The notes under the pieces are model-generated. The model searched no databases, had not been told where the DNA came from, and worked only from the letters and a program-made list of their open reading frames with translations. From positions 62,001 to 126,000 of the forward strand of contig UQNJ01000004.1 of NCBI GenBank assembly GCA_900542295.1: a stretch of 64,000 bases of DNA, given 5' to 3'. This document shows positions 16,600 through 25,401 of this stretch, piece by piece; within the stretch, counting starts at the first letter, position 1; each line of letters opens with the position of its first letter. The translations under genes and the position numbers were made by a program. This DNA is from an uncultured Eubacteriales bacterium. Lineage in GTDB: Bacteria > Bacillota > Clostridia > Peptostreptococcales > Anaerovoracaceae.

Positions 16600-17360
16600 T
16601 GAATATTTTAATATCCAATGACGATGGAATTGCAGCAGAAGGAATCAGAGCGCTTGTAAAATCAATGGCAAAGATAGCTGATGTGTATGTGGTCGCGCCT
16701 CATATTCAAAGAAGTGCCAGCAGCCATGCCCTGAGTGTTCATGGAGAAATAGCCCTTAAGGAAGTTGAATTTCCGGGAGCAGAAAAAGCCTATGAATGTG
16801 ACGGAACTCCGGCAGACTGTGTAAAGCTTGGATTAGACATGTTAAAACAGGAAGGAATCAATATAGATGCAGTGTATTCCGGTATAAACCATGGCGGAAA
16901 TCTTGGAACCGATACAATGTATTCCGGTACTGTTTCGGCAGCAGCTGAGGGAATGATGGCGGGGCTTCCCGCTGTAGCGGTTTCGGTAAACAGCCATGAG
17001 GCAACGCATTTTGAAGCAGCCTGTAAGCTTGCGGTGAGAGTGCTTCCTATGGCAATGAGCTTTGAAAGAAAAAGTGTTATAAGCATCAACACTCCCGATA
17101 TTCCGGAGAAAGATATAAAGGGAGTAAAAGTTTGCAGACTTGGTTATCTGGAATACGACCAATGGTTCGATGAGATTTCTTGTGAAGGAACAGTAAAAAC
17201 ATACAGATACAGAGGAACGCCAAGTGAATCTGAAGGATGGACCGATGAGATGGATGTTAAATTGATTCGCAGCGGATATGCGACTGTGTCTGCTGTCAAA
17301 TACGATCTTAACGATTATGACGGACTAAAAGAAATTGAAAGATGGGGAATTGATTTATGA
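16599..17360 (+). CDS. surE: 5'/3'-nucleotidase SurE
   Basis: 253 residues. The N-terminal ILISNDDGIAAEGIRAL holds the paired metal-binding aspartates, followed by VVAPHIQRSASSHALS, CDGTPADCVKLGLD and SGINHGGNLGTDTMYSGTVS, all SurE-specific. It is a divalent-metal nucleoside monophosphate phosphatase of the cytoplasm. It starts in the sirtuin stop codon and overlaps the next gene by four bases (ATGA), so all three are translated as one unit. Length is normal. Confidence 0.95.
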   Translation: MNILISNDDGIAAEGIRALVKSMAKIADVYVVAPHIQRSASSHALSVHGEIALKEVEFPGAEKAYECDGTPADCVKLGLDMLKQEGINIDAVYSGINHGGNLGTDTMYSGTVSAAAEGMMAGLPAVAVSVNSHEATHFEAACKLAVRVLPMAMSFERKSVISINTPDIPEKDIKGVKVCRLGYLEYDQWFDEISCEGTVKTYRYRGTPSESEGWTDEMDVKLIRSGYATVSAVKYDLNDYDGLKEIERWGIDL

Positions 17361-17911
17361 AGAAAATTATAAGAATTAAAAGAGAAGAAGCGGTTCTGGT
17401 TGCTGTAGATTATCAGGAAAAACTTCTTCCGGCAATGGAAAATGCTCCATTGATAGAAAAAAACACAATAAAATTGGCTAAGGGTCTAAAGGTTATGGGA
17501 GTTCCCGGAGTAATCACCACTCAATATTCAAGAGGCCTTGGTAATACTGTTGCTCCGGTTGCAGAAGCCCTTGGGAATTTAGAGCCTGTTGATAAGACTT
17601 ACTTCAGCGCATATATGGATGAAGTATTCAGACAAAAGCTGGAGGATTTCGGCAAAACGACTGTTATCCTTGCGGGCATAGAGACACATATATGTGTTGA
17701 ACAGACTGCACTCGATCTTCTGGAAAACGGATATAATGTAGTTTTGGCAGCAGATTGCTGCGGCTCAAGGGATTTAACAAATCACAGAATATCAATTGAA
17801 AGACTCAGGAAAGAAGGAGTTGTAATTTCAAGCAGTGAAAGCATATTGTATGAAATATTGCATGGTGCAAAAGCTCCCGAATTTAAAGAAATTTCGGCTA
17901 TAGTAAAATAA
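17357..17911 (+). CDS. Isochorismatase-fold cysteine hydrolase (YcaC-like)
   Basis: 184 residues. Cysteine hydrolase triad residues are visible: aspartate in VAVDYQEKLLPAM, lysine in VDKTYFSAY, and the nucleophile cysteine in ILAGIETHICVEQTALDLL. The TTQYSRGLGNTV loop matches the YcaC-like branch and lacks the Asp-His-His metal site of nicotinamidase, so a PncA role beside the sirtuin is not supported. The substrate is unknown. It overlaps surE by four bases. Confidence 0.88.
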   Translation: MKKIIRIKREEAVLVAVDYQEKLLPAMENAPLIEKNTIKLAKGLKVMGVPGVITTQYSRGLGNTVAPVAEALGNLEPVDKTYFSAYMDEVFRQKLEDFGKTTVILAGIETHICVEQTALDLLENGYNVVLAADCCGSRDLTNHRISIERLRKEGVVISSSESILYEILHGAKAPEFKEISAIVK

Positions 17912-17919
17912 GAGGTAAT

Positions 17920-18867
17920 ATGATTTTCGAGAATGATTTTAATGATTTAACAGAAAAAGAAATAGAAACTTTAAACAGCTATTTTGACGGATACGACTAT
18001 GAGTCGTCAACCCATACTTTTTTGGCAAATTATATCTGGAGAAATACGCACGATTTGTCGTGGCAGATAATAGAAGGATATTTGTGCATAGCGGGACTTG
18101 GTACTCTGGAAACCGAGGAAAAAGAATACTTTATGTCATTTCCGCTGACAAATACGGGAGATTATGATGTTCAAAAAGTTAAGGCTACAATAGAGGCAGC
18201 AAAGGAAATCTTCAGGGAAAAGGGTCAGCGATTCGAACTCAGCTTGGTGCCGGCATCTTTGGTGCCTGTTTTAAAGCAGGTTTTCGGAGATTCAGTTGAG
18301 GTAGAACATACTCGTGACGATGATGACTATATTTACATGAAAGATGATTTAATTAGTCTAAGCGGCAGAAAACTGCACCAGAAAAAGAATCACTTGAATT
18401 ACTTCCTCAGAAATTATGATTTTACTTATCAGGAAGCAACACCTGAAATGGTTCCGGAAATTATGGAATATATAAGAGGAAAGAATGAGTACAAGTTAGG
18501 TGAAACGCCGGAGGAATGGAGAGAAATTCTTGAACTGGAAACAATAGCTATAGAAGAACTGCTGAAGTTTGTCGGCAAAGGGCTGCTGACGGGGATAATC
18601 AGGATAAATGGAAAAATATCGGCAGTAACATTTGGAGAATTTGCAAAAACCAACAGAAGAGAGACTGTAATAGTTCATGTGGAAAAGGCTGATGACAGAA
18701 TAAGGGGTCTTTATCAGGCTATAAATAACGAGTTTTGCAAAAAACTTCCGGAAGACACCGTATATATAAACAGAGAAGAAGATATGGGTCTTGAAAATTT
18801 ACGCAAAACAAAACTCTCATATAAGCCTGTGAAAATGGCAGAAAAATATACGGCTGTCTTAAAATAG
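17920..18867 (+). CDS. DUF2156 domain protein (MprF C-terminal-like acyltransferase fold)
   Basis: 315 residues, soluble, no membrane helices. The pattern matches DUF2156, the domain related to the lysyl-phosphatidylglycerol synthase C-terminus and built from tandem GNAT-like halves. Landmarks are THTFLANYIWRN near residue 35, RKLHQKKNHLNYFLRNY mid-protein and NREEDMGLENLRKTKLSYKP near the end. It lacks the flippase part of MprF, so an aminoacyl-tRNA-dependent transferase role is possible but unproven. It follows the isochorismatase gene by eight bases and ends the group. Confidence 0.82.
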   Translation: MIFENDFNDLTEKEIETLNSYFDGYDYESSTHTFLANYIWRNTHDLSWQIIEGYLCIAGLGTLETEEKEYFMSFPLTNTGDYDVQKVKATIEAAKEIFREKGQRFELSLVPASLVPVLKQVFGDSVEVEHTRDDDDYIYMKDDLISLSGRKLHQKKNHLNYFLRNYDFTYQEATPEMVPEIMEYIRGKNEYKLGETPEEWREILELETIAIEELLKFVGKGLLTGIIRINGKISAVTFGEFAKTNRRETVIVHVEKADDRIRGLYQAINNEFCKKLPEDTVYINREEDMGLENLRKTKLSYKPVKMAEKYTAVLK

Positions 18868-18961
18868 GGGTTTTCTGTATAAAGAATATATGTTAAAATA
18901 CTAAATAATATGCCAACGCAAAAAAGAATAAAAATTTTGTTAATTTTTTATCACAAAAGAC

Positions 18962-19007
18962 TTGATTTCTTCGTTGGTTTGTGTTTTAATAATCTTGTAT
19001 ACAAGAT
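18962..19007 (+). promoter_or_regulatory. Thiolase promoter with a 16-bp palindromic operator candidate
   Basis: TTGATT (18962-18967), a 17-base spacer, TTTAAT (18985-18990). Immediately downstream is a perfect 16-base palindrome, ATCTTGTATACAAGAT (18992-19007), covering the expected transcription start. The core TTGTATACAA is typical of GntR (FadR/VanR-type) operators, so repression by such a factor is likely; none is adjacent. Confidence 0.65.
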
Positions 19008-19066
19008 GTATTAGTAATTAGTTAGTGCAAATCGACTCAAAGTAATCTAAGGAGGATACACACGAA

Positions 19067-20245
19067 ATGAGAGAAGTTGTAATCGTAGGTGCAGCAAGAA
19101 CACCAATAGGCAGTTTCGGCGGAGCTCTTAAGGGAGTTTCGACAAGAAAACTGGGAGCTATCGCTATTAAGGGAGCTATCGAAAGAGCTGGAATTAAGCC
19201 TGAAATGGTAGAAGAAGTTATCATGGGTGCAGTTCTTCAGGGAGCTCTGGGACAGAACGTTGCAAGACAGATGACATTGGATGCAGGTCTTCCGATTGAA
19301 ACTCCTGCAATGACAATCAACAAGGTTTGCGGTTCAGGTTTGAGATCAGTTGAACTGGCTGCTCAGATAATCAAAGCCGGAGATGCAGATATCATCGTTG
19401 CAGGCGGTGCAGAGAATATGTCAGCTACAGCATATGCAATGCCTTCAGCAAGATGGGGAGCAAGAATGAACAATGTTCCTGCTGTAGATATGATGGTAAA
19501 TGACGGTCTTTGGGACGCTTTCAACGGATACCACATGGGTATCACTGCTGAGAATGTTGCAGAGCAGTGGGGACTTACAAGAGAACAGCTTGACGAATTC
19601 TCTGTAATTTCTCAGAACAGAGCAGAAGCAGCTATAAAGGAAGGTAAATTCAAGGATGAAATCGTTCCTGTAGAAATTCCGCAGAGAAAGGGAGATCCTA
19701 TCGTATTTGATACTGATGAATTCCCTAAGTTTGGAACTACTATGGAAAAAGTTGCTAAGCTGAAACCTGCTTTCAAGAAAGACGGTATCGTTACAGCAGC
19801 AAACGCTTCAGGTATCAATGATGCCGGTGCAGCAGTAGTTGTAATGTCAAAAGAAAAAGCTGATGAACTGGGACTTAAGCCTCTGTGCACTATTAAGTCA
19901 TATGCTTCAGCAGGTGTTGACCCTTCAATCATGGGCGTAGGCCCTATCCCTGCTTCAAGAAAGGCTCTTGACAAAGCAGGTCTTACTATCGAAGATATCG
20001 ATCTGGTTGAAGCAAACGAAGCTTTCGCAGCTCAGTCACTGGCAGTTAGAAAAGATCTTAACTTAGATCCTGAAAAAACCAATGTAAATGGCGGAGCTAT
20101 CGCAATAGGACATCCTATCGGAGCATCAGGATGCAGAATCCTTATTACTCTGATTTACGAAATGATGAAGAGAGATTCCAAATACGGTCTGGCAACTCTT
20201 TGCATAGGCGGCGGAATGGGAACTGCTCTTATCGTTGAAAGATAA
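19067..20245 (+). CDS. thlA: Acetyl-CoA C-acetyltransferase (thiolase)
   Basis: 392 residues, normal length. Active-site landmarks: cysteine in NKVCGSGLRSVELAAQ, histidine in GGAIAIGHPIGASGCRI, second cysteine in CIGGGMGTALI. It condenses two acetyl-CoA to acetoacetyl-CoA, or runs in reverse to cleave it. Acetoacetyl-CoA is the meeting point of butyrate synthesis and of lysine fermentation, whose kal and kdd genes lie 40 kb downstream. Codon use is rich in preferred codons, suggesting high expression. It is monocistronic, with AAGGAGG, its own promoter and a strong terminator. Confidence 0.96.
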   Translation: MREVVIVGAARTPIGSFGGALKGVSTRKLGAIAIKGAIERAGIKPEMVEEVIMGAVLQGALGQNVARQMTLDAGLPIETPAMTINKVCGSGLRSVELAAQIIKAGDADIIVAGGAENMSATAYAMPSARWGARMNNVPAVDMMVNDGLWDAFNGYHMGITAENVAEQWGLTREQLDEFSVISQNRAEAAIKEGKFKDEIVPVEIPQRKGDPIVFDTDEFPKFGTTMEKVAKLKPAFKKDGIVTAANASGINDAGAAVVVMSKEKADELGLKPLCTIKSYASAGVDPSIMGVGPIPASRKALDKAGLTIEDIDLVEANEAFAAQSLAVRKDLNLDPEKTNVNGGAIAIGHPIGASGCRILITLIYEMMKRDSKYGLATLCIGGGMGTALIVER

Positions 20246-20274
20246 TACGAACATAAGAATGCTTATAAGATTAA

Positions 20275-20307
20275 GAAGCCTCAGGCATTGACTGAGGCTT
20301 CTTTTTG
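20275..20307 (+). terminator. Terminator of the thiolase gene
   Basis: A perfect ten-base stem GAAGCCTCAG / CTGAGGCTTC with a seven-base loop and a TTTTTG tail. Confidence 0.9.
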
Positions 20308-20353
20308 TCTTATTATGTAACAGTAGTTTTGGAAAAGGAGAATGAAAGCTTAC

Positions 20354-21223
20354 ATGAAGAATAAGCAGCTGACAGCAAATTTTATATTACTGATAGTTGC
20401 GGCTATATGGGGCGGTGGATTTATAGCCGGCAAAATGGCACTCACAGGATTTGACCCCTGGGCAATAATAGCATATAGATATGGGATGGGTGCTTTATTG
20501 TGCCTTCTGATCTTTTGGAAAAGAATATTCAAGACTGATAAAGGAACGATTAAGAAAGGTGTCATTATAGGAATGGTGCAAGCGGCAGGACAGGCAGTAC
20601 AGCTTATAGGGCTTCAATACACCTCAAGTGCAAATCAATCATTTTTATGCAGTGCATATGTTGCTTTTGTTCCGTTCATAAGCTGGATAATGGTAGGAAA
20701 AAAGCCGAAAGGAAAGGCTTTTGCGGCTGGTGTCACGGCCTTGGTGGGTATAGGTTTGATTTCCCTTAAAGATTCTTTTACTATGGGACTTGGTGACGGC
20801 TTAAGCGTGTTATTTGCTGTGCTTTTCGGGTCACAGATAGTTCTCATAGGAAAAGTTGTGGACATGGAAACAGATGTAGTACCACTGACTTTTTTTCAGA
20901 TGACGACTGCCGCTCTTGCCGGCTTTGCAGTGTGCTTATTTAGAGGGGGAGCAGCAGCTGAAATCGGTGCAGAAGCAGTCATTGGTGTGATATATCTTGG
21001 GATTCTCAATACCTTCGTAGCATTTACGGCACAAAATTATGCGCAGAAATATGCACGAGATACCACTGCGGCACTTATAATGAGTATGGAGTCGTTGTTT
21101 GGATTTTTGTTTTCGGTATTGTACTATAAAGAAGTTATTACTTTCAGGTTTTTGGTGGGAAGTGTATTTTGCTTTGGCGCAGTTCTCATCAATACAGTGG
21201 AAAAGAAGGAGAAGCTGCAATGA
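20354..21223 (+). CDS. EamA/DMT-family transporter
   Basis: 289 residues from the ATG at 20354. The earlier ATG at 20342 lies directly against the AAAGGAG and is too close to be used; the spacing to 20354 is long (13) but workable. About ten transmembrane helices in two EamA repeats: first LIVAAIWGGGFIAGKMAL, second beginning near LGDGLSVLFAVLFGSQIVLI. Such proteins export amino acids or metabolites; the substrate is unknown. The stop overlaps the EFR1 gene start by four bases (ATGA). Confidence 0.88.
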   Translation: MKNKQLTANFILLIVAAIWGGGFIAGKMALTGFDPWAIIAYRYGMGALLCLLIFWKRIFKTDKGTIKKGVIIGMVQAAGQAVQLIGLQYTSSANQSFLCSAYVAFVPFISWIMVGKKPKGKAFAAGVTALVGIGLISLKDSFTMGLGDGLSVLFAVLFGSQIVLIGKVVDMETDVVPLTFFQMTTAALAGFAVCLFRGGAAAEIGAEAVIGVIYLGILNTFVAFTAQNYAQKYARDTTAALIMSMESLFGFLFSVLYYKEVITFRFLVGSVFCFGAVLINTVEKKEKLQ

Positions 21224-21966
21224 TATTATATTTCAGCGGTACAGGGAACAGCCGGCATGTGGCATTTGAACTGAGTAAAAGAGTTGGTGACGAAGAGACG
21301 GCAGATATGGGAGAAATGCTTAAAACGGGAAAAACAGGAGATTTTCATTCTGAAAAGCCGTATGTTTTTGTAACACCTACTTATGGATGGAGATTGCCGA
21401 GAGTTATCGGCGACTTAATCAAAAAAAGTAAATTTTCCGGCAGCCGAAAGGCATATTTTGTTTTAACATGTGGTGATTCCATCGGTAACGCAGGCAAATA
21501 TGCCAAAAGATTATGCGAAGAAAAAGAACTTGATTTTGCGGGATGTTTTGAAATTAAAATGCCCGAAAACTATCTGGCATTATTCGCAGTGCCTGATGAA
21601 AAGACTTCGGAAATCTTAGTCAGAAGAGGAGACTCTGCTGTAGGGAGGATTGCAGAAGTGATAAAGAACGAGGAACATGAACCGTATAAAAAATCATTGG
21701 CAGGTGCAGTAGAAAGTTCTGTTGTTAACAGCATTTTCTATAAGTTTATAGTAAAGGCTAAGGGTTTCAGAGTTACGGATGAATGTATAGAGTGTGGGTT
21801 TTGCAGTGAGGTGTGTCCTTTGAACAATATCAGTATTTCTGACGGCAAACCTGTATGGGGAAACGAATGTACTCATTGCATGGCATGTATATGCAGGTGC
21901 CCTAAAGAAGCTATAGAATATAAAAATGCTTCTGTAGGTAAGAGACGATATTATCTGGAAAAATAA
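21220..21966 (+). CDS. EFR1-family flavodoxin-ferredoxin fusion protein, second copy
   Basis: 248 residues from the ATG at 21220, which overlaps the transporter stop and has AAGGAGAAG upstream. The FMN phosphate loop is FSGTGNSRHVAFEL and the second flavin loop is VTPTYGWRLPRV; then two ferredoxin sites, CIECGFCSEVCPLNNI and CTHCMACICRCPKEAI. The architecture is as in the protein at 9514-10338, but the two are clearly divergent. It is a cytoplasmic electron carrier of unknown partners. Confidence 0.9.
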   Translation: MILYFSGTGNSRHVAFELSKRVGDEETADMGEMLKTGKTGDFHSEKPYVFVTPTYGWRLPRVIGDLIKKSKFSGSRKAYFVLTCGDSIGNAGKYAKRLCEEKELDFAGCFEIKMPENYLALFAVPDEKTSEILVRRGDSAVGRIAEVIKNEEHEPYKKSLAGAVESSVVNSIFYKFIVKAKGFRVTDECIECGFCSEVCPLNNISISDGKPVWGNECTHCMACICRCPKEAIEYKNASVGKRRYYLEK

Positions 21967-22001
21967 AAGCCACCATGTCAATTGTGACCCGGTGACTAAA
22001 A
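21966..22001. terminator. Convergent terminator
   Basis: AAAGCCACC (21966-21974) pairs with GGTGACT (21991-21997) with one mismatch, between two convergent genes whose stops are 38 bases apart. The minus-strand copy ends in TTTTATTTT and is the better terminator. Confidence 0.5.
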
Positions 22002-22004
22002 TCA

Positions 22005-22847
22005 TTACTGTACTTCACCCAGATATTCTTCAAGAGTGATACCTTTTGCAGTTATTTCAGACGCTGCCTCTGTGCCTACATACCGCAGATGCCAAGGCTC
22101 ATAATCATAGCCTGTAATATGTGTTTTGCCTTTTGGATAGCGTATTATAAATCCGTATTTGCTGCAATTGTTGTTTAACCACAGACCTTCCGGATAGTTT
22201 ATAAAGTTTTGGCTTAGTCCATAACCCATGGATTCTGATGTGATATCAATTGCTAATCCTGTATGATGCTCGCTTCTGCCCGGGTAGGCAGAACGTGTGT
22301 TGGTAAATTTTTCACCGTTTTGGGAAAGAGAGTTGTTATAAAGACTTTTTTGCAGCTCATAAGAGCGGTAAGCCGAGCATATAAGAAAGTCAAGTCCCTG
22401 GTTTTGAGCATCTCTGAGCATTTGAAGATAAGCCTCATATGCAGCTCTTTTGAGATAAAGTCCCTGGTTGGTCGACAAAGTCCCATCTACCGAAACCATG
22501 TCTGAAGGATAATAATCACGGGAAACAGTATAATATTTATTTACGAGAAGCAATGTGTTGCCGTCATCATAAGTACGGGTGCTTATTATTTCGGGGATTC
22601 CAAATATATCATTATTTTCGCCGGCGTTATTTGAACTTGCACCGCTGTTGGGCAAGGGGGCGTTTGATGAACTCTGAGAGGAAATCTGAGCGTTTGCATA
22701 AGTGTTTAAATTTTTGAGAATTTCGTTTAATGAAGTAAAGTACTTCCGTGAAATATAGTTTTGAAAATCGTTATTTTGACATCCATAAATAAAAAACATG
22801 GAAATTATGAGAACAAATGATGCTGCATATTTGATTAGTTGTTTCAT
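22005..22847 (-). CDS. M15-family D-alanyl-D-alanine carboxypeptidase (VanY/DacB-like), lipoprotein
   Basis: 280 residues. The signal sequence ends in FIYGC (cysteine 23), so the protein is lipid-anchored outside the cell. A serine/asparagine-rich linker follows and then the zinc peptidase domain: SAYRSYELQKSLYN, the metal-binding PGRSEHHTGLAIDIT, and HITGYDYEPWHLRYVG with its catalytic and zinc residues. It trims the terminal D-alanine of peptidoglycan stem peptides. It is transcribed alone from an AT-rich region shared with the divergent glnS. VanY homology alone does not imply glycopeptide resistance: no vanHAX genes are near. Confidence 0.9.
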   Translation of the reverse strand: MKQLIKYAASFVLIISMFFIYGCQNNDFQNYISRKYFTSLNEILKNLNTYANAQISSQSSSNAPLPNSGASSNNAGENNDIFGIPEIISTRTYDDGNTLLLVNKYYTVSRDYYPSDMVSVDGTLSTNQGLYLKRAAYEAYLQMLRDAQNQGLDFLICSAYRSYELQKSLYNNSLSQNGEKFTNTRSAYPGRSEHHTGLAIDITSESMGYGLSQNFINYPEGLWLNNNCSKYGFIIRYPKGKTHITGYDYEPWHLRYVGTEAASEITAKGITLEEYLGEVQ

Positions 22848-22958
22848 ATTATAACTCCTTTTTTAATTATGAAAGTTTAGATATACTGATATTATAAATT
22901 ATCAAAAAATGAATGTCAAAAATTATAAGCGGTACTGGATAATTTTTTGCTGTAATGA

Positions 22959-22964
22959 TATAAT
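22959..22964 (+). promoter_or_regulatory. Likely -10 box of glnS
   Basis: A perfect TATAAT 33 bases before the ATG, with a weak TGGATA 17 bases upstream (22936-22941). The leader is too short for a T-box and none is visible. Confidence 0.5.
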
Positions 22965-22996
22965 TTACAATATACACAATTTTTGGAGGAAATAAA

Positions 22997-24625
22997 ATGG
23001 CAGACAACTTTATTCACGAAATCATAGAAAAAGATCTGGAAAATCATAAATACGGAGAAAAAGTTTGCACACGCTTCCCTCCTGAACCGAACGGATATCT
23101 TCACATAGGACACGCAAAGTCCATATGTTTAAATTTTACTACTGCTGCAAAGTATGGCGGAAAGTGTAATCTGAGATACGACGACACCAATCCGGTAAAG
23201 GAAGACATGGAATATGTGGATTCTATAGAAGCTGATGTAAGATGGTTGGGATTTGACTGGGACAAGAGACTTTGGGCATCAGATTACTTTGACAAGATGT
23301 ACGAAGCTGCGGTGGAACTTATAAAAAAGGGAAAGGCGTTTGTATGTGATCTTACAGGTGAAGAGATAAGAGAGTACAGAGGAACATTAAAAGAGCCGGG
23401 AAAAGAGAGCCCTTACAGAAACAGAAGTATCGAAGAAAATTTGAGACTGTTTGAGGAGATGAAAGCCGGAAAATATAAAGACGGTGAAAAAGTCCTTAGA
23501 GCAAAGATAGATATGGCATCTCCGAATATAAATATGAGAGACCCTATCATATATAGAATTGCACATGCTTCACATCACAATACAGGTGACAAATGGTGCA
23601 TATATCCGATGTATGACTTTGCTCATCCAATTGAAGATGCTATAGAAGGAATAACTCATTCTATATGCACATTGGAATTTGAGGATCACAGACCGCTTTA
23701 CGATTGGGTTTTGAAAGAAGTAGGATGGTGGCCTATGCCTCCTCAGCAGATAGAGTTTGCAAGACTGAACCTTACCAATACAGTTATGTCCAAGAGATAC
23801 CTCAAGGCCATGGTTGAAGATGGCGTGGTAGAAGGATGGGATGATCCACGTATGCCGACCATTGCAGGTATACGCCGCAGAGGATATACGCCTGAGGCTG
23901 TAAGAAGTTTCTGTGAGACCATTGGAGTTGCTAAGGCAAACAGCACCGTTGATATTTCTCTTCTTGAACATTGCGTTCGTGAAGATCTTAAAGAAAAAGT
24001 AGAAAGCCGTAATGTAATATTTGATCCGGTTAAAGTTATAATCACAAATTATCCTGAGGGAAAATCAGAGCTTTGTCAGGTAGAAAACAATGCTCAGAAC
24101 GCTGAAATGGGAACACGGGAAGTATCTTTCTCAAGAGAATTGTGGATAGACGGCGCCGACTTTATGGAAGAACCGCCTAAAAAATATTTCAGACTTTTCC
24201 CGGGAAACGAGGTAAGATTAAAAGGTGCATATTTTATTAAGTGTACTGATTTTGTGAAAAACGAAGACGGTTCAATTAAAGAAATACACTGTACTTACGA
24301 CCCTGAAACAAGAAGCGGCAACGGATTTGAAGGCCGTAAGGTGAAAGGTACAATACATTTTGTGGATGCTTCCAGTGCAGTACCTGTAACAGTCAGACAA
24401 TACGGTTATCTCCTTGTGGAAGATGAAAACGGAGAGATGGTAAACAATCCGGAAACTGTGAAAACTTCTGTTGCTTATGCAGAAAACTCTGTTAAAGAAG
24501 CAAAGCCGGGAGAAAGATTCCAGTTTTTCAGGCATGGATATTTTGTGGCAGATTCTAAACTTCATGCAGCAGACACGCCTGTGTTTAATGAAATCGTAGG
24601 ACTAAAAAGCTCTTGGAAAAAGTAA
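22997..24625 (+). CDS. glnS: Glutaminyl-tRNA synthetase
   Basis: 542 residues. The class I signature HIGH is at residues 36-39 within RFPPEPNGYLHIGHAKS, and the second signature is VMSKRYL. TPEAVRSFCETIGVAK and the anticodon-binding beta-barrel half (DPVKVIITNYPEG, FEGRKVKGTIHFVDA) identify GlnRS rather than GluRS. It charges tRNA-Gln directly. Many Clostridia instead make Gln-tRNA through GatCAB, so GlnRS is a useful taxonomic marker. Length and motifs are complete. GGAGG precedes the ATG. Confidence 0.97.
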   Translation: MADNFIHEIIEKDLENHKYGEKVCTRFPPEPNGYLHIGHAKSICLNFTTAAKYGGKCNLRYDDTNPVKEDMEYVDSIEADVRWLGFDWDKRLWASDYFDKMYEAAVELIKKGKAFVCDLTGEEIREYRGTLKEPGKESPYRNRSIEENLRLFEEMKAGKYKDGEKVLRAKIDMASPNINMRDPIIYRIAHASHHNTGDKWCIYPMYDFAHPIEDAIEGITHSICTLEFEDHRPLYDWVLKEVGWWPMPPQQIEFARLNLTNTVMSKRYLKAMVEDGVVEGWDDPRMPTIAGIRRRGYTPEAVRSFCETIGVAKANSTVDISLLEHCVREDLKEKVESRNVIFDPVKVIITNYPEGKSELCQVENNAQNAEMGTREVSFSRELWIDGADFMEEPPKKYFRLFPGNEVRLKGAYFIKCTDFVKNEDGSIKEIHCTYDPETRSGNGFEGRKVKGTIHFVDASSAVPVTVRQYGYLLVEDENGEMVNNPETVKTSVAYAENSVKEAKPGERFQFFRHGYFVADSKLHAADTPVFNEIVGLKSSWKK

Positions 24626-24646
24626 AACCTGAAAAGGAGAACAGCT

Positions 24647-25330
24647 ATGAGATATAAGATTGAGGGAACACCTCTTCCTGTGGTTATATGTCAACTGGAT
24701 AAAGATGAATGTATGATTACAGAAAACGGAAGTATGAGCTGGATGTCATCTAATATGAAAATGGAAACTACCAGCAACGGCGGAATAGGCAAAGCATTAG
24801 GACGCATGTTTGCGGGAGAAACTATTTTTCAGAATCGATATACAGCAGTAGGTGGAGAAGGAATCATAGCCTTTGCTTCAAGCTTTCCGGGAACAATTCT
24901 TCCTGTGGAAGTAACGCCGGAAAAACCTTTGATAGTTCAGAAAAGCGCATTTCTGGCAGGCGTAGAGGGTGTGGATGTTTCAGTTTATTTTCAGAAAAAA
25001 CTCGGAGCCGGTTTTTTTGGCGGAGAAGGTTTTATAATGCAAAAGCTTACCGGAAACGGAATAGCATTCGTTGAAATAGATGGTGCCGTTGTGGAATATA
25101 ATCTGGCTCCCGGACAAAAGATGCTTGTTGACACAGGGCATCTGGCGATGATGGAAGCAACCTGCTCGGTTGATATAGAAGCAGTAAAGGGCGTAAAAAA
25201 TATGTTTTTCGGCGGTGAAGGCGTATTTAACACAGTTGTGACAGGACCCGGCAAAATTACTCTTCAGACCATGCCGGCAGGCAATGTAGCAAAGGCGCTT
25301 ATACCGTTTATTCCTACTAACAATCAGTAA
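24647..25330 (+). CDS. TIGR00266 / AIM24-family protein
   Basis: 227 residues of almost entirely beta structure, no signal peptide. It follows the family from start to end: IEGTPLPVVICQLDKDECMI, AVGGEGIIAFASSFPGTIL, QKSAFLAGVEGVDVSV, GFFGGEGFIMQKLTG, LAPGQKMLVDTGHLA and FFGGEGVFNTVVTGPG. It forms a trimeric beta-sandwich fold in structures of relatives. The cellular role in bacteria is unknown. It follows glnS by 21 bases, probably in the same transcript, and is followed by a terminator. Confidence 0.92.
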   Translation: MRYKIEGTPLPVVICQLDKDECMITENGSMSWMSSNMKMETTSNGGIGKALGRMFAGETIFQNRYTAVGGEGIIAFASSFPGTILPVEVTPEKPLIVQKSAFLAGVEGVDVSVYFQKKLGAGFFGGEGFIMQKLTGNGIAFVEIDGAVVEYNLAPGQKMLVDTGHLAMMEATCSVDIEAVKGVKNMFFGGEGVFNTVVTGPGKITLQTMPAGNVAKALIPFIPTNNQ

Positions 25331-25342
25331 CAGTACAAGTAT

Positions 25343-25385
25343 GGAGCATCTTTCGCAGTTTGACGGCAGAGATGCTCCTTTTAAA
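25343..25385 (+). terminator. Terminator after the AIM24-like gene
   Basis: A perfect nine-base stem GGAGCATCT (25343-25351) / AGATGCTCC (25370-25378), an 18-base loop, and a TTTTAAAT tail. Confidence 0.75.
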
Positions 25386-25401
25386 TAAAAGGGGCTTTAA
25401 T

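Noticed and set aside
17357..17911. Nicotinamidase (PncA) forming a NAD cycle with the sirtuin
   Set aside because: The Asp-His-His metal site of PncA is missing; the loop TTQYSRGLGNTV is that of YcaC-like hydrolases.
22005..22847. Glycopeptide resistance (vanY with vanZ at 58163)
   Set aside because: The two genes are 36 kb apart, no vanHAX or vanRS is present, and both families are common housekeeping proteins in Firmicutes.
22848..22996. T-box leader for glnS
   Set aside because: The gap is short and shows neither the T-box sequence nor a terminator/antiterminator pair; the -10 box is only 33 bases from the ATG.
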